From the NCBI RefSeq assembly GCF_002786325.1, contig NZ_PGTB01000027.1, positions 1-35,909 on the forward strand: DNA of 35,909 nucleotides, read 5' to 3'. Position 1 is the stretch's first letter, and each line of letters starts with the position of its first letter. This document shows, piece after piece, positions 34,911-35,909 of the stretch. The notes beneath the pieces are model-generated. The model made no database searches and was not told the DNA's origin. It was given only the letters and a program-made list of their open reading frames with translations. Origin of the DNA: Pseudooceanicola lipolyticus (GTDB lineage: Bacteria > Pseudomonadota > Alphaproteobacteria > Rhodobacterales > Rhodobacteraceae). The translations under genes were made by a program, and so were the position numbers.

Positions 34911-35067
34911 TTTACGAAGGACAGTGTGAACCAGAATCGCGATGGCGGGAAAGATCTGCATCGCCAGAGTTCCGGCGCGGCGCAACCCCGCTGCAAAGCG
35001 GACGCCGGGACGGCGGCAACCGTTCAGACGCGAACGACAGAATCCACTAAAGATTTGCGGAGGGATT

Positions 35068-35143
<76 letters not shown>

Positions 35144-35171
35144 GAATGTGTGCGCCGCTGAATAGGCGCAT

Positions 35172-35206
35172 CACCGGGCGGGATCAAGCGAAAAATCCGC
35201 CCGGTG
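35172..35206 (-). terminator. Long inverted repeat between the FYDLN gene and tRNA-Ala
   Basis: CACCGGGCGG (35172-35181) pairs perfectly with CCGCCCGGTG (35197-35206) across a 15-base loop, just after the FYDLN-protein stop. On the minus strand the T-run (ATTTTTC) lies in the loop rather than after the stem, so it is not a standard terminator. It could stabilise the mRNA end, act as a processing site before the tRNA, or terminate weakly. Confidence 0.4.
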
Positions 35207-35217
35207 GCTGCAGTCGG

Positions 35218-35544
35218 TCAGTCTTCGTCTTCCGACGACATGTCGGCGATCTCGTCCAGCGAAACGTCGTCGCTGTCATCCTCGTCTTCGAGGATATCAT
35301 CGTCCAGATCGACATCGACATCATCGTCATCGTCCAGAACGACGTCGTCATCGTTCTCCATCGACTTCTTCGCCTTGAGCGTGGCGGCATCCTCGGCATC
35401 GGCGGCGATCAGCCGGGCCTTGGACGTGTCGAGTTCGACCACCTCGCCCGTATAGGGGCTGACGATCGGGTTCTGGTTAAGGTCATAAAACCGCTTGCCC
35501 GTGGTCGGGCAAACTCGCTTCGTGCCCCATTCTTCCTTGGGCAT
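35218..35544 (-). CDS. FYDLN-acid (TIGR02300 family) protein
   Basis: The 108-residue protein starts MPKEEWGTKRVCPTTGKRFY, then DLNQNPIVSPYTGE, the near-invariant N-terminus of this alphaproteobacterial family, followed by a long Asp/Glu-rich tail (MENDDDVVLDDDDDVDVD and onward). The N-terminal CPxTGxRFYDL resembles a small zinc-ribbon half. Function is unknown. The ATG at 35544 is chosen over the ATG two codons upstream because AGAGG then sits at correct spacing, and homologues begin MPK. The tRNA-Ala gene follows on the same strand. Confidence 0.93.
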   Translation of the reverse strand: MPKEEWGTKRVCPTTGKRFYDLNQNPIVSPYTGEVVELDTSKARLIAADAEDAATLKAKKSMENDDDVVLDDDDDVDVDLDDDILEDEDDSDDVSLDEIADMSSEDED

Positions 35545-35644
35545 GTCCATCCTCTCGAATATTTGCTGAGTCTTGTCGACGATTCAGGTCGGGTGCCATA
35601 TGAGGTGGGCATTGTCAAAGGCTTTGGCAACTGGAGACCCGAAA

Positions 35645-35870
35645 GTGTCCGATCATACCCTGCCCGGCAGCCCGCCGGTTCCGCTGATCCTGCGCCGGTC
35701 GGGCCGGGCGCGGCGCATCACGCTGCGAATCTCGCGGCTGGACGGGCGGGTGACGCTGACCCTGCCGCGCGGGGTGGCCGAGCACGAGGCGCTGGATTTC
35801 GCCCGCAGCAAGGAAGACTGGATTCGCGACCACCTGGACGAGCGGCCGGAGGCCTGCACCGTGGCACCGG
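35645..35870 (+). CDS. YgjP/DUF45 family metal-dependent hydrolase, N-terminal fragment
   Basis: The first ~75 residues match the YgjP-like (DUF45) proteins: VPLILRRSGRARRITLRISRLDGRVTLTLPRGV and ARSKEDWIRDHLDERPE. Full proteins have about 230 residues with an HELxH zinc site, which is not reached here. Start: GTG at 35645 with GGAG about nine bases upstream; an ATG at 35600 is possible. After VAPG (about base 35870) the frame reads SWSHSL and then a stop, unlike the family. The loss coincides with the foreign-looking end segment, so I regard this as truncation at a junction and not a natural pseudogene. It is divergent from the FYDLN gene. Confidence 0.75.
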
Positions 35871-35909
35871 GTAGCTGGTCCCACTCGCTGTAAAGTCATC
35901 CAGCAATAC
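35871..35909 (-). other. Foreign-looking end segment with a phosphoribosyltransferase-type motif
   Basis: Read on the minus strand from the last base, these 39 bases give VLLDDFTASGTSY with no stop. This matches the PRPP-binding loop pattern (hydrophobic-hydrophobic-DD, then a short spacer and GTS/GTT) of phosphoribosyltransferase-like proteins. Codon use (GTA, TTG, ACA, AGT) differs from the surrounding high-GC genes. The segment replaces the expected continuation of the DUF45 gene, so a sequence chimera at the contig end is likely. Reading continues on the minus strand into unrelated sequence after TAC. Confidence 0.5.

Noticed and set aside
34859-35067. Integration of an island at the tRNA-Ala 3' end
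   Set aside because: No repeat of the tRNA end was seen elsewhere in the window and there is no integrase gene.

Overview
The window is about 36 kb of GC-rich DNA with the gene content and protein style of an alphaproteobacterium, most likely a Rhodobacteraceae (Roseobacter-group) chromosome. Supports include the FYDLN-acid (TIGR02300-type) protein with its acidic tail, the short CHCC zinc-finger protein related to complex I NDUFS6, the class I c-type cytochrome, and short intergenic spaces with many 4-bp ATGA gene overlaps. Nearly all genes are ordinary chromosomal functions. I see no phage, insertion sequence, integron, CRISPR array or rRNA.

Layout. 1-8.8 kb: the truncated gpmI glycolytic gene, two small metal- or cysteine-rich proteins, an NTF2-like/class III cyclase fusion, polA, recQ and a YggT membrane protein. 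8.9-13.2 kb: a UMF1-family transporter overlapping mepA (murein endopeptidase), a queuosine-precursor transporter and a small RTX calcium-binding exoprotein. 13.2-13.65 kb: an unusual short transcription unit. Its 18-nt Shine-Dalgarno region matches the complement of the whole 16S rRNA 3' tail and precedes an 18-codon GTG reading frame, several hairpins and a strong intrinsic terminator; arfB (ribosome rescue) follows. 14-18.7 kb: SDR dehydrogenase, P1-family peptidase, cytochrome c, idi and glpK. 18.8-25.3 kb: a five-gene peptide/opine-type ABC importer operon ending in an aldehyde dehydrogenase, with an intrinsic terminator between the binding protein and the permeases. 25.3-30.9 kb: an orphan histidine kinase, the pncA-pncB NAD salvage pair, trhO (tRNA hydroxylation) and an MFS carrier. 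31-35.9 kb: a TerC-ExoD pair, an unknown membrane protein, a TauE/SafE exporter, an AAC(3)-I-like acetyltransferase of lower GC, tRNA-Ala(GGC), the FYDLN protein and the start of a YgjP/DUF45 metallopeptidase-like gene.

How the genes work together. pncA and pncB recycle nicotinamide to nicotinate mononucleotide. The ABC operon probably imports an organic amine or peptide whose aldehyde product is oxidised by the last gene. arfB, trhO, the queuosine transporter and the tRNA gene all serve translation but are not one operon.

Both ends look foreign to their flanking genes. The first ~70 bases break gpmI before its TADHGN metal motif and instead encode an acidic peptide on the plus strand. The last 39 bases break the DUF45 gene and encode a phosphoribosyltransferase-like DDFTASGTS motif on the minus strand. 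These are probably contig-end chimeras. The best candidate for something undescribed is the short transcript at 13435-13618.
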